The notes: a model not told the origin generated them from the sequence alone. A stretch of 64,000 nt of DNA from Malachius bipustulatus (GCA_910589415.1 OU342630.1:73776186-73840185); one strand, 5' to 3'. Shown: positions 47,416-58,409, counted from the stretch's first letter. Translations and numbers: made by a program.

Positions 47416-48560
47416 TTGTGCTCTTATTGTAACGCAAATTTTATGAATTCGGATATGGCTGTTATGCAGTTCATCTATGGCCTCGCGAATCGAAACGCAA
47501 GAGAAACCAGACGTATTTATATGAAGCGCAATCCTAATAGAATTACACCAAATCAACCAATATTCTCGAATATTCTGAGGCGGCTTGTAATAACTGGAAT
47601 TTTAAATATTAATATCTACCAATACTATCAATAATACAGAAAGACTACGATACGCTCACAGAAGTGGTTCTAAAAATGAAATAGAACATCCATACACTAT
47701 AGCGCCAGAAATATTTCTGAACATTTAAATATTAGTCATCAAGTCATTTGACGTATCTTGCATGATTCTTTGCTGTACGTTTACCACATTCAAAGAAAAC
47801 TTTAGATCCCAATTTTGGTTGTAAAATTCTTTTTACCGATGAACCCAATTTTTCAAGGAATTCTATTACAAATGTTCATAACAACCACATAATTATGTAA
47901 TTATACCACACCATATATTTAATGAGAACTTCTCTTGAAAATGAGCTTCTACAATTCCATTTGGATTTTCTTGAGCTCAATTCTCTTCTTGATATTATGG
48001 GCTCAAGAAAATCCAAATGGAATTGTAGAAGCTCATTTTCAAGAGAAGTTCTCATTAAATATATGGGGTGGTATAATTACATTATTTGTTTGGTCCTTTC
48101 TATTTGCCTGGTCGACTTACTGGTCACGTATACAGGCATTTTTTTCAACTAGAATTGTCTATATTACTGGAAGATTTACCTTTTTACTAAGAATTCAAAT
48201 GTGGTATATGCACGATGGCACCCCAGAACATTTTTCTATTTTGACTCGGGAGTATTTAAATAAAGTGTATGATAACAATTGGATAGGAAGGGATGGACCT
48301 CAGTCATGGCCCCCTAGATTTCTTTCCTAGATTTCTTCCTATGGGGTCATATCAAATCTCTAGTGTAAAAAACACCAGTGAATACCTTTGATGACTTACG
48401 AAATCGGCTGCTGAATGCATTTAAATAAGTAAGAAATACTCATGACATGTTCGAAATACGTCATGATACGTAGTACGAGCGCCAATGAGAGGATGAAAGA
48501 AGATATGCAAAAGGGTTGAAAGAGGTCACTATCAACAATTTTTGTAATGTATTTTTCCTT
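47416..48560 (+). pseudogene. Broken IS630/Tc1/mariner-type transposase
   Basis: Pieces in order: an N-terminal helix-turn-helix region (47416-47634; MNSDMAVMQFIYGLANRNAR then RRIYMKRNPNR); KILFTDEPNF with the first catalytic Asp (codon 47838-47840); AHFQEKFSLNIWGGII; RIQMWYMHDGTPEHF with the second Asp (48214-48216); and NNWIGRDGPQSWPPR, the block just before the third catalytic residue. There a local 13-base duplication (CCTAGATTTCTT twice, about 48310-48337) destroys the third motif and the frame stops at 48330. C-terminal remnants (KNTSEYL, LRNRLLNAFK) follow in other frames to about 48560. A large inverted duplication (47895-48082) interrupts the centre. The gene cannot make transposase. 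Confidence 0.8.
47895..48082. repeat. 82 bp near-perfect inverted duplication inside the transposase
   Basis: Arms 47895-47976 and 48001-48082 are complementary at 81 of 82 positions (mismatch at 47910), separated by 24 bases. The right arm is the sense transposase sequence (NPNGIVEAHFQEKFSLNIWG); the left arm is its antisense copy inserted before it. Open frames 47922-48152 and 47935-48330 partly read through it. Confidence 0.95.
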
Positions 48561-49109
48561 GTTATGTTTATTGATTTTTTTGTATTGTAATTAATCCTAC
48601 AAAGTTCCTACATTCCTATAAAAGACGAATCATTCCAGCTTTATTTTTTAACAGATAGTGCCGACTAAACTGTCATTTATTAATTAAACGACTAAACCGA
48701 GGACAAAACTAAAAAATTTCAATATATCGTCCAGCGAATTACAGAAAATAGTTTTTCTATGTTTTTTTCTTCGATAACGGTCACAGATACACAATAACTA
48801 AGTACAAGAGAACAAAAGATGCGAAACAAAATAGGAGATTCATTTTATTTATATTTTAGAATCCAAAAGCAATGGAGAAGAAAATGGGGGATGACCCCTG
48901 AATAAATATCTCCCTGTCGACTTTCACGCATGCCCAATGATTTAAGCCCTACAACGTAACCAGTATTTTAAATTAAAGTTAACTGTTTCAAAAACTATGG
49001 GAGCTATAAAGAAAAAAAAACTTTTTTTGTACCTAATTCCAATATACCCTGCAAGTAGATCGGTAAAGAAATTGTTGCGGACCCATGTTTATATGAACTT
49101 TTATATAAA

Positions 49110-50040
49110 TAATAAAATAAGTATAATAAGCATAAATTCATAATAAACATAAAAGCCATTCGTAATTTGATCATGGTATGCACTAGTATAGTTAAATGAA
49201 TTATGTTAAAGTTATATTTGAAATGCACCATTGGCAAGCTCTTCCTCCTATGTGACGTGATATTGATGTGATCGGTAGAAAGCACAAAGATTTTTATCAA
49301 TAATAATTTAGGTTTCACCTCGTAAAGATATCAGACCTATAAAATTATTTTACAACTTAAACTAGGTGGGTAGACAGATTATAAATTGATGCAAACTTTA
49401 TTGCCATCAAGTCAAATAAATGTTTTACTTTTGCTAATTTAATACAACCTCAACTGGAGTATCAGTTGCAAGTAATCGGTTAAAATAAAAAAAATTATAA
49501 ATTTGGAACTGTGAAGCGTAAAATATTGAGATTATATATTTTCTTGTCTGGTTAATTAATAATAATTCTAGACTTAGGTCGCTTGACAAGTAGTCATGTG
49601 AAAGTGCTGGGGCGGACGATATTAGGCACGAACTATATTACTACATTGTGTCTTTATATGTCTTGTGATATTATATATCAATAATGAAAGTGGTCATGGG
49701 CGGTGTGTTTGAACAAGATTAACATTAGAACATGTGGAGAATCTAATATATTAGGACATGTACCATGTACCCAATTCTGCGTACCTGTATTATAGTTCTT
49801 GGGTCATAAAAATAGCATCGTGTCATCGTGTATACCGATTACTTGATCGCTCTTACAAACTATTAAGTTATTAATAATTTAGATCATGAAAACTGTTGAA
49901 ATAGTATTAATTAATTAGGTGATAAAAATGTTAATTATTTTGTTACATAAATTTTGATGTCATAGTTAATTTTGGGGATTTTGACTTAATATGCACGTTG
50001 AAGCAAAAATTGTAGAGATGGCCTTACTTTTTTTGAAATA
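49110..50040. other. AT-rich intergenic stretch
   Basis: Nothing recognised. Confidence 0.4.
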
Positions 50041-50043
50041 AGT

Positions 50044-50596
50044 TTTCATTCCTTTCTATCACAAGTCTTGCATCACTTAAGTCTTTAGGTCTTCTCAAAA
50101 TCTTTTCAGCAGATAACATTTTGTTTACATGTTTGTTTCTTATAATTTTATTCATACAATAACTCTTGCCCTCTATAATAATATACACTTAACGTCTCGT
50201 TTCTCGCTTGGTTGAGCCCATCACTTCCTTTTTTACATTGTAACTCTCTTCCTTTGCAGCGTTTTGCTTCCTTTTACAGGAAATGCTTTTAGATTTCCGT
50301 AACCTCTGCCCATATCAGCTTTAGCTACTTCATTGAAAGGGTAATCTCGGCTCTAAGTAATTAGAGTGGTTTGCTCTTATATCCTATATACCTAATCATA
50401 GAGTTTCTTCTGCTTACGGTAGGTATTACTTGTATCATAAGTAAATATCATAAGTATCTATAATTTAAGATTAGAAGAATTTAATAAGTACTTACCTAGA
50501 GTGTTTCTAGCGCTATAGTTTTAAAAATAATGCTTATGAATTATCACAAAATAATAATCAAACAGATGGAAATTAGTGCAAAATTTGTAATCTTCA
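50044..50596 (+). repeat. Large inverted duplication, left arm (553 bp)
   Basis: The reverse complement of 51637-52189 with equal length and only about six visible differences (for example TTTGCTC / TTTGTTC, ATACCTA / ATATCTA, CGGTAGG / CGGTCGG). No terminal motif, no target duplication and no coding content recognised. Confidence 0.93.
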
Positions 50597-51636
50597 TTCT
50601 TGGAGGATATATTCGGTATCCCCCAAACCTTCCAGCGCAGCAGAATTTACCTAAAGTAATAAATAATGCGCATTTCGATTGGTGTTTAATTTTGACCCAC
50701 AAGAAATTTCTTTTTGCCCTCCCTTAGATAGACATTTTTTCTTACGAGGGGGGGGGGGCAATTTTTATATCGGCATGAAGGCGACAAATAGTCTAGGCCC
50801 GGCTCTGCACGGAATTCCGAGTTTAATAAACTCGGAATTCCGACTTTAAACTCGGAATTTTAAAAATAAAACTGGTGTGGCGCTTCTACGCCTTCGTAGG
50901 CTTCCCTATTTATTTAGAGCAAAAAGAGTCTATGGTTTTACTTTGTTTTTATGTTTGACTTAAATTAACAACATATGAATAAGTATACTGGGGTGATTCA
51001 CGATGAAACTGATTTGAAAATTTGCAAAAAGATCATTCCATAAGAATCTACACGCCTAAGATATTTTCAGCCGCTTTCAGTTTTCAATTAGGCCGTTACT
51101 CCCCATCAAATTTGTGATTTTCAATCAAATACTATGAAGATTATTGCATTTGATTCTGCATCAAATAACTTAACTAAATTTGTATGATATACCTTGCTTA
51201 AAAAATTCAATTAAATTTTTGAGCTATAAACTTTTCTTAATCACTTTTATTTATTAATTTAATTTCAAATAAACCCAGTTTACTAATTATTATTATTCAA
51301 CTTTATTATAAACTCAGTCATTGTATTCATAGCTATCTCTATTTTCTTTCATTTAGGTAAGAACACTTTTATTGTATTGAAGCTCTCTGATCTCAATAAG
51401 ATTTTGTCAGTGATCTTTCTTAAGACTCAGATCTATTGCCTTACGTATTTGTTTATTTTTTTTAAATGTCCTTTCTCAGCGTATCTGGGGAATTTTCCTT
51501 TCGCAACTTCGATCTCATGTTGGTTTTGAGGCTTACTGGTTTGTATATGAACTGTGGAGTTTTTTCTGACGCTCAATACTTTTATATCTGCTAATCCTCC
51601 AGTTTAGATTTTAAAGTAATTAGAGGTTTACATAAT
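50597..51636. other. Spacer of the large inverted duplication
   Basis: About 1.04 kb of unique AT-rich sequence containing the AATTCCGAGTTTAA repeat unit at 50812-50900 and a run of about ten G at 50749. No gene seen. Confidence 0.5.
50812..50910 (+). repeat. Dispersed repeat with CCGAGTTTAAACTCGG palindromes, copy 1
   Basis: CTAGGCCCGGCTCTGCACGG just upstream, then palindromic GAATTCCGAGTTTAATAAAC, ACTCGGAATTCCGACTTTAA and ATAAAACTGGTGTGGCGCTT, ending CTACGCCTTCGTAG. The same series is at 53055-53152. Confidence 0.85.
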
Positions 51637-52189
51637 TGAAGATTACAAATTTTGCACTAATTTCCATCTGTTTGATTATTATTTTGTGATAATTCATAAG
51701 CATTATTTTTAAAACTATAGCGCTAGAAACACTCTAGGTAAGTGCTTATTAAATTCTTCTAATCTTAAATTATAGATACTTATGATATTTACTTATGATA
51801 CAAGTAATACCGACCGTAAGCAGAAGAAACTCTATGATTAGATATATAGGATATAAGAACAAACCACTCTAATTACTTAGAGCCGAGATTACCCTTTCAA
51901 TGAAGTAGCTAAAGCTGATATGGGCAGAGGTTACGGAAATCTAAAAGCATTTCCTGTAAAAGGAAGCAAAGCGCTGCAAAGGAAGAGAGTTACAATGTAA
52001 AAAAGGAAGTGATGGGTTCAACCAAGCGAGAAACGAGACGTTAAGTGTATATTATTATAGAGGGCAAGAGTTATTGTATGAATAAAATTACAAGAAACAA
52101 ACATGTAAACAAAATGTTATCTGCTGAAAAGATTTTGAGAAGACCTAAAGACTTAAGTGATGCAAGGCTTGTGATAGAAAGGAATGAAA
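51637..52189 (-). repeat. Large inverted duplication, right arm (553 bp)
   Basis: Partner of 50044-50596. Part of the 52045-52371 open frame (108 residues, MYIIIEGKSY...) lies in this arm. That frame begins with TTA/ATG-poor sequence, has no homologue I know, and is probably not a gene. Confidence 0.93.
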
Positions 52190-53050
52190 GAATGAGGGGG
52201 GATCAAGAGAAAATTTTCGAAAGAACAAATGCGGAAATGTTAATCACACTAAGCAATAACTACATTTATACTGGTATACATTTTTACGTTACGTTTGAAG
52301 GACCACACGGGCCGCCGGACAATACCTATACAAGGTGTTTTGTAATTGAATGTCAATATCTAAAGGGCTGATTTTTGAGTTCATTTTAAGAAGAAAACTT
52401 CATAAGAACGTATGTCCTAAAAGTCTTAACTTTTGAGATACAGAATTAGAAAACTACTTTTATTATCCAACTAGCTGAATCGGGTTCGGCGTTCCTCGGG
52501 TAGTCCGTACAGGCGCCACAACCGTCCTGAGATATTCGGCGCCCGAGGGTCACTGATAATAATGCGCCCTTTTCCATAAGAAAATACATAGGTTGGCTAA
52601 CGCCGCCGAGAACAAGTCAGTGACGACTGATAGATTAACAAAGTTAGTGCAGTATGGATTCTTAACTTAATATGTACTAGTAGACAATATTTGTCAGACT
52701 TCAAAGAAAATACGCCGCAGGCGAAATTATTTTCAATGTTCAAATTTCCCACTAATTAAAAATTTACTCGGATATGAAAACTATAACTAAATGACTAATA
52801 AATAACAAAAAAAAATACTTCAATAAAGAATTGTGTCCCAAAAGGCTTGAGCCCCTGGTCTATACAGCCCTATATTTAGCCCTTTGGTTACAAAGGCCCT
52901 GATCTGAATACATATTATGGAAAAATGCCCAGGACGCTGCACCCCCCCCCCCCCCCCCCACTTCCTTGGGTATACTAATAATTAATCCTATCATGATATT
53001 TTGATATTTTTTCTTATTGTTATGAATTATACATGCACGCATGGCAGACC
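52190..53050. other. Mixed stretch, GC-richer at 52480-52620
   Basis: GGGTTCGGCGTTCCTCGGGT and CTAACGCCGCCGAGAACAAG mark a GC-rich 140 bp patch with no frame or repeat partner in the window. A run of 18 C lies at 52942-52959. Nothing else recognised. Confidence 0.4.
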
Positions 53051-53054
53051 TACT

Positions 53055-53152
53055 AGGCCCGGCCCTGATTCCGAGTTTAAACTCGGAATTCCGAGTTTAA
53101 ACTCGGAATTTTAAAAATAAAACTGGTGTGGTGCTTCTACGCCTTCGTAGCT
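53055..53152 (+). repeat. Dispersed CCGAGTTTAAACTCGG repeat, copy 2
   Basis: CTAGGCCCGGCCCTGATTCC, then two tandem perfect palindromes CCGAGTTTAAACTCGG, AAAACTGGTGTGG and CTACGCCTTCGTAG, in the same order as at 50.8 kb. It has no recognised coding or terminal structure. Confidence 0.85.
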
Positions 53153-53194
53153 TCAATATTTGAGCAAAAATAAATTTACACGCAGATCTCTATG

Positions 53195-53580
53195 CAGGAT
53201 GTTTGGTAACTAGAAAGTCGTTGTACGTAAAAATTTTTATTCTTGCAAATATATAAATAAATGAAAAAAATACTTTTTCACGACGGCCTTAGTTTTACAT
53301 CTTTTGAAATATTTTCTAAACGAGGCCTTACTTTGAGGAAAATTGTTCCCTCTACTATGCTTGAAAAACGATTTTATACAACAGCATGACACTCGATTAT
53401 GGCTGTCCAGTTACTAAAAAAATATATTTTTCACAGCAGCCTTAGTTTTACATTTTTTTTTTAATATTTCCTAAACGCGGCCTGATGTTGGAAATCTTAT
53501 TATGTTTTGTGTGTTTAAAAACCGATTTTATACATGACCTTCGATTTTGGCTGTCCAGTTACCAAACACACTGTATGTTC
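53195..53580 (+). repeat. Two to three tandem units related to the 34.75 kb foldback family
   Basis: GGATGTTTGGTAACTAGAAA at the start, then units that each carry CCTAAACG(A/C)GGCCT, an AAAACGATTTTATACA stretch and GGCTGTCCAGTTACTAAA or GGCTGTCCAGTTACCAAA (53409, 53560). The last ends in CACACTGTATG. This resembles a one-armed, internally repeated version of the outer sequence at 34.75-36.05 kb. Confidence 0.6.
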
Positions 53581-53599
53581 ACACCCCCTGCTCCTAGAG

Positions 53600-55040
53600 C
53601 GCTGCTATCCAATATCTATGTGAAAATACTATACAATTATTATGGTTTAATTTTTTGTTATGGGTATATTAATTTTATTTAGTTAGACCGACAGATAGAC
53701 CAAGCGAAAATTTTTTTAAACCGCACTTGTATTTTGATAATATTACAAATAAATCATATTTTAAATGCTTGATTAAATAATTATAAAGAATCTATATACC
53801 AATTATGTAAATTTATTAAGCTCATAAAAACCCATCGACTATGTAGGTGATTATCAGTTTATTGCAAAAGCTTTTTCTTTTTAATGTGGATGCGAGAAAT
53901 TTTATGAACATCGCTTTTAGATTTAAAACCAGGAAGTCGGACACGCTGTCCATAGCCTATGGTATGAGCGATATTAATAATAATAAAATAGCTCAAAAGT
54001 AAAAAATCAAGAGGTAACTTCCGTAAGAAGTTATTGAAAGTCAGGTTCAAGATTGCCGCTGCTATAACGCAATCAACTCACGTTACATTTAGTGCGTTCG
54101 TTGCCTGGCACATCGCAAAACCATTAGCAATGTTGCCAAATGGAAAAAAATTAATACCATACCAAGAATTTTCTCTAATTCCTCAAACTATACAACGTTG
54201 AGTATATTATACTCATTTTTTCGTGTCCTTTTTCATACATTATTTGGTTTGAAGGTACCTATAATATTAATATTATTATCGACTGTAGTATGGTCAATAT
54301 AACTTTGAAGCTAGAAAATAGTTAGAAAAACAATATTGTCAAATAGACTTATGTAAAACCTAATTTTTTTAACTTTAAAAATATTTTTTTGAAATTAACA
54401 TATTATTTGCTATAACATTAACTTCTTAGTTAGATGTTTTCAAAGTGAAAAATGAACTAGAATTTTACTTCATAAAATCCTTGAAAGTCCAAACGTGATG
54501 TTTTTTAGATATAGAATGTCAAACAAAGATATCTCGAGAACTGTATGAGACAATATTCAGCTCTCATAATAGGTACACACTTTGTGTTTATTAATCCCTT
54601 TGTTTTCACTATAAAATATTTTTTTTATCAAAAAATCAGTCGCGTGGATTTTAGGTGCTTTGTGGGTTTCCACCCCCTAAATTCTACACCAACTTCTACG
54701 CCACTGAGATAAAAAATGCGTTTCTAAGAAGACCTCTAGAATCGCCTATGTTTTCTACTCCAAAAAAGTACTCTTTAGGCCAATAGAGAAAGGAGGAGAA
54801 TCGGCCCCCTGAGGTCTCAGTACAGCGGACTTGTTCTGCCCTCCCAAGAATCCAGAGTCCAGTACTCTTGGTTAGCAGCTCGAAAGTTTCCGAAAAAATG
54901 AGCAATTACGATGAAAAACTCGCTTTGGATATTTCAAAACATGTATCGGAAAATGAAAGGCAATCCTATAATCTCCACCAATAATGTCACATGATAAAAA
55001 AAAATTAATTCTTTTAACAAATGTACAGCTTATATCAATG
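53600..55040. other. AT-rich stretch
   Basis: No gene recognised. Minor open frames (53859-54050, 54696-54905 minus) have no protein character. Confidence 0.4.
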
Positions 55041-55250
55041 TAATGACATGTATGAAAATTGAGTTCTGTGTCTCAACGGTTCCCGAGATATCTTCAAAAA
55101 ACTGGAAAAATTTATTTTTTTGACACCCTTTATCTTAAAGACGGTACGCCTGGGCATATAAGTATGTCAGAAAAAAAGTCTTATGTTTTATGTAGAATCG
55201 TCTCCTTTTCTAGTTACATAATATGCTATTTCCAGGCACCCTGTATATAT
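55041..55250. repeat. Solo foldback-type end
   Basis: TTTGACACCCTTTATCTTAA and a closing CCAGGCACCCTGTATATATG at 55238 are CAGGGTG-type ends in the same orientation, without paired left ends. Likely a truncated element abutting the 1.7 kb repeat. Confidence 0.4.
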
Positions 55251-55289
55251 GTATAAGTATTTTTGATAAAAATAGATCAGAATATATTA

Positions 55290-56957
55290 AAAACCTTCTT
55301 GCGCATCAATCGCATAAATAGTGTATTTTTAAGCGATCCAATTTATAAATATTTTCACCGCTTTTTAAATTGGCTTTCTGAAAATTTCCCTAGTCAGGTC
55401 ATATTAGTGTAGTGGTTAACTGTGAAAATTGCATTTCACTTCGTTTGAAAACGTGCCTTAGAATGGATTTTTAAATTTAACAAAACCAAAATAAATGGTA
55501 AAACTGAACAATTTTGCCCCTTTTCCTTTGCCCGCGACTGGCTGACTTTACCTAAAAAATACTATTTTTTACACTACCTTCAATAGAACTGAAAAAGTGA
55601 AAAGGGAGCTTTGAAAACTGAAAATTGGAAATTTTAGAGGAATAAACATAATTTAAAAATATTCGAATATCTCCGCCATTTTTCTTATTTGCTTCTTGAA
55701 AATTTTCAGAATTAAGGGTTATTAGTATTTATAGTTATCTATTGGAAAAATTTCAGTTCGATTCGTACAAAAATAGAAAAATAGAATAAACGGCTATAGA
55801 AATTTAGCCTTTTTTACCCTTTTCCTACCCATGCCACTGGCTTAATAATAAAAAAATGCAAATTTTATTGCAATAACTCAAATTTCAATAACTATTCTTC
55901 CAATAATGCTAATTTTGCTTAAAAGTTTTTGTTTCTAACTTGCTTATTTAGAGGTTCAAAATCTATCAATTTTTCCTAAAATTTAAAAGGCAGCCATTTT
56001 GGAACGGCTATTCCGATTTTACTCAAGACCGACTACTTGCAGTTATATTACTACAAAAAAAATTTCAGCCCCCTAAATTGAAAACTGCGACCAGAAACCG
56101 TGCCTCATGACCGGTTTTTTTTTGGAAATTTGGAGGGACACCCTGTAAAAGTAACAAAACTTTAGGAAAATTATTTTTACGAAAATCAAACGTCATCTCT
56201 AAGTTTCACAAGAGTAAAAAATTTCGTTCATTAATCTTGAAAGGTGAAGCTACAGGAGCGTTTTTAAAATTTTAGAGAAATAAACATCATGTAAAAAAAA
56301 TTCAAATAACTCCGCCATTTTTGTTATTTACTTCTTGAAATTTTTAAGGGCTGGAGGCTATTAGTATAGTTGCGTACTGTGAAAATTTCAATTTAATTCC
56401 TTCAAAAATGTGCTCATAAATTGTTAGAGAAATTTAGCGATTTTTACCCTTTTCCTACCCACGCCACTGGCTTATTAATAAAAGTAATGCAAATTTTATA
56501 ACATTAAATCAAATTTCAATTAATTTTCCTCCAATCATGTTGATTTAGTTTCAAAGTTATTTTTCCATCTTACTCATACAGGGGTTCAAAAAAAAGCAAT
56601 TTTTCCAAAAATTCAAGTGGCCGCCATTTTGAAACGGCTCGGCCGATTTTGCTCAAGTACAATACCAGACCAGTTCTTATATATATCTTACTCCCACAAA
56701 AATTTCAGTCCCCTAGATTGAAAACTGCGACCTGAAATGAGATGACAAAAACGGGATATGGGGAATTTTGAAAGGACACCCTGTAGAAGTAACGCGACTT
56801 TAGGAATTTTTTTCAACGAAAATCTAACGTCGTTCCAAGGCTTTACAAGGATCCAAAACTTCATTCACTAATCTTGAAAGATAAAGCTACAGGAGCGTTT
56901 TTAAAATCGAAATTTCGCGATTTTGGAGAAATATATAAATATATATATAAATATATA
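55290..56957 (-). repeat. 1.7 kb dispersed repeat of about 640 bp monomers, copy 2
   Basis: Reverse complement of 9765-11464. CAGGAGCGTT occurs at 56253 and 56890 (period 637), with CACCCTGTAGAAGT and ACCCACGCCACTGGCTTATT landmarks. The third monomer is diverged at 55290-55630. It ends in the same TA-rich tract (56926-56957) as copy 1. The two copies differ by many substitutions, so both are old. Confidence 0.8.
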
Positions 56958-57037
56958 TTCAAAATAAATTTAACGGGCATATCGCTCTAACCTAGGGCTT
57001 CCTGAGGCAGACCTGACACACAGAGCCATCCAGTCAT

Positions 57038-57097
57038 CTCGAAGCTGCAGACAACGTTGTTTCGGTCTCTTAGACCTCATCAGTACAGCACATCGAG
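57038..57097 (-). ncRNA. Hammerhead ribozyme, type I (minus strand)
   Basis: Exact reverse complement of the 60-nt ribozyme at 57606-57665, so every conserved position is retained: TCATCAG and TTTC on the plus strand are the core in antisense. RNA made from the minus strand would self-cleave here after the GUC triplet. The loop and stem bases are identical in both copies. Confidence 0.82.
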
Positions 57098-57605
57098 AAA
57101 TAACTAGAGGATGCATGCCAGGCCAGCACAGGAAGCCAACTATATGAATAAAGAGGTGACACGGAACTCCGTGACCTCAATAGTTGGTTGCCATCTACCG
57201 ACGGAGACAAGAACTAAACGGCAGCACGCTACCAGCTTTGTGTCCATCGGGAATAGGCAGCCCACAGTTCGGGGCATTACCATCCGTCGGGCGGTGCTGG
57301 TTAGCTACCGATAGATGTCTCTCGCCAAAGCCCATGGTTATTACAATAATAATGATGATGTTAATGAGCGCAAAGAATTAAAAATTCAAAATAAATTTAA
57401 CGGGCATATCGCTCTAACCTAGGGCTTCCTGAGGCAGATTCCCGGGCTATTCCCGATGGACACAAAGCTGGTAGCGTGCTGCCGTTTAGTTCTTGTCTCC
57501 GTCGGTAGATGGCAACCAACTATTGAGGTCACGGAGTTCCGTGTCACCTCTGTATTCATATAGTTGGCTTCCTGTGCTGGCCTGGCATGCATCCTCTAGT
57601 TATTT

Positions 57606-57665
57606 CTCGATGTGCTGTACTGATGAGGTCTAAGAGACCGAAACAACGTTGTCTGCAGCTTCGAG
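57606..57665 (+). ncRNA. Hammerhead ribozyme, type I (plus strand)
   Basis: A self-cleaving RNA motif. In order: stem I 5' strand CTCGA (57606-57610), internal loop TGT, GCTGTA (57614-57619); core CTGATGA (57620-57626); stem II GGTCT-AAG-AGACC (57627-57639), a perfect 5-bp stem with a 3-nt loop; core GAAA (57640-57643); short stem III C-A / T-G around ACGT (57644-57651); GTC cleavage triplet (57651-57653), cutting after C57653; stem I 3' strand TGCAGC (57654-57659), T, TCGAG (57661-57665). Stem I pairs 6 bp (one G-U) plus 5 bp across an asymmetric internal loop, as in natural fast hammerheads. The very short stem III is like those of metazoan PLE-linked hammerheads, which may work best as dimers. 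All 11 core bases are the consensus ones. Activity is predicted, not shown. Confidence 0.87.
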
Positions 57666-57809
57666 ATGACTGGATGGCTCTGTGTGTCAGGTCTGCCTCA
57701 GGAAGCCCTAGGTTAGAGCGATATGCCCGTTAAATTTATTTTGAATTTTTAATTCTTTGCGCTCATTAACATCATCATTATTATAAATATATATATATAT
57801 ATATATATA

Positions 57810-58310
57810 GATCTTTATATCCTTCCTGAGCCAGTCGAAATTTCATACCATCCTGAACCATGGCTTAAATAAGCAGTTGGAGCCCGTCTCTCGGCGTATA
57901 TTTATTTGTCATTATTCGAATATCATATTTTTGAACATATACATCACGAAAAAAGAAATTTATTTTTTATTATTTTATACAAAAAAAACCGTACCATCCT
58001 GAACCATCATACTTGTGCTGAGCTGAACCACTGTATATATTTTAGATGGTTCATACAATTCTGAACCACGTCTTTTCTCACAACTGGCTATTCACTTTTT
58101 TTGTAAAACGCAGGTTCATGTCGCTCGAAAAACTACTTACCCCATTTTAAAAATTAAAAAAGGTAAATATTTACATCCACGTATCCTAAGCTTCATCAAT
58201 TTTTTCGGGATCGAGGAGCGAAATAGGGATGCTGGGTGGGTAAGAAGCTAAAAACTACTATTGCAAACTAATATATTAATAATGATAATTGTTGGCCATG
58301 GTATACCCAA
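57810..58310. repeat. Stretch with repeated ACCATCCTGAACCAT motif
   Basis: CATACCATCCTGAACCATGG (57846), GTACCATCCTGAACCATCAT (57991), then GATGGTTCATACAATTCTGA with ACCAC (58044) are near copies, the last inverted and loosely matching. No terminal structure or gene seen. Confidence 0.4.
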
Positions 58311-58367
58311 AAAATGATAAATGAAACAAGATTGTAGGTCAATGGGTATAAATTTATTTATAATAGT

Positions 58368-58409
58368 CTGTCAACTAGTTTCGGGCAAGGTCACCCATCT
58401 TCAGGACAG
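58368..58409 (-). ncRNA. Hammerhead-like motif (minus strand)
   Basis: Exact reverse complement of 58989-59030; see that entry. Both arms of the palindrome carry it, so either strand could give the RNA. Confidence 0.5.

Larger units (their letters stand above)
46862..49105 (+). mobile_element. Mariner-like element with long (about 400-460 bp) inverted repeats
   Basis: The left arm 46862-47325 (starting TACAGGATGTCCCTAAATAC) is matched in reverse complement by about 48705-49105: AAAGTTCATATAAACAT, CTGTAATTCGCTAGACGAT, GACCGTTATCGA and others, with about 80% agreement by eye. The right terminus is decayed, so 49105 is approximate. The arms enclose a broken IS630/Tc1/mariner-type transposase gene. 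This is the only element with CAGGRTG-type ends in the window that still carries recognisable transposase coding sequence. Confidence 0.75.
56957..57784. mobile_element. Inverted-dimer retroelement fragment carrying two hammerhead ribozymes
   Basis: Arms 56957-57256 and 57447-57746 are reverse complements with no net indels (coordinates sum to 114703). The outer sequence AAATTTAACGGGCATATCGC, then TCTAACCTAGGGCTTCCTGA, also occurs in the spacer at about 57344-57437, in the left arm's orientation. The right half is therefore a unit of about 440 bp with inverted ends, preceded by an opposite, shorter unit. (TA)n tracts flank both sides (56926-56957; 57783-57809). There is no protein coding. Head-to-head or tail-to-tail partial copies and hammerheads in terminal repeats are typical of Penelope-like elements and related small retrozyme-like repeats; assignment is by inference. 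The frames 57111-57314 and 57184-57381 are shadows. Confidence 0.7.

Noticed and set aside
52045..52371. 108-residue frame overlapping the 553 bp inverted arm as a gene
   Set aside because: Half of it lies in the duplicated arm and the mirrored arm does not keep an equivalent product; no recognisable domain.
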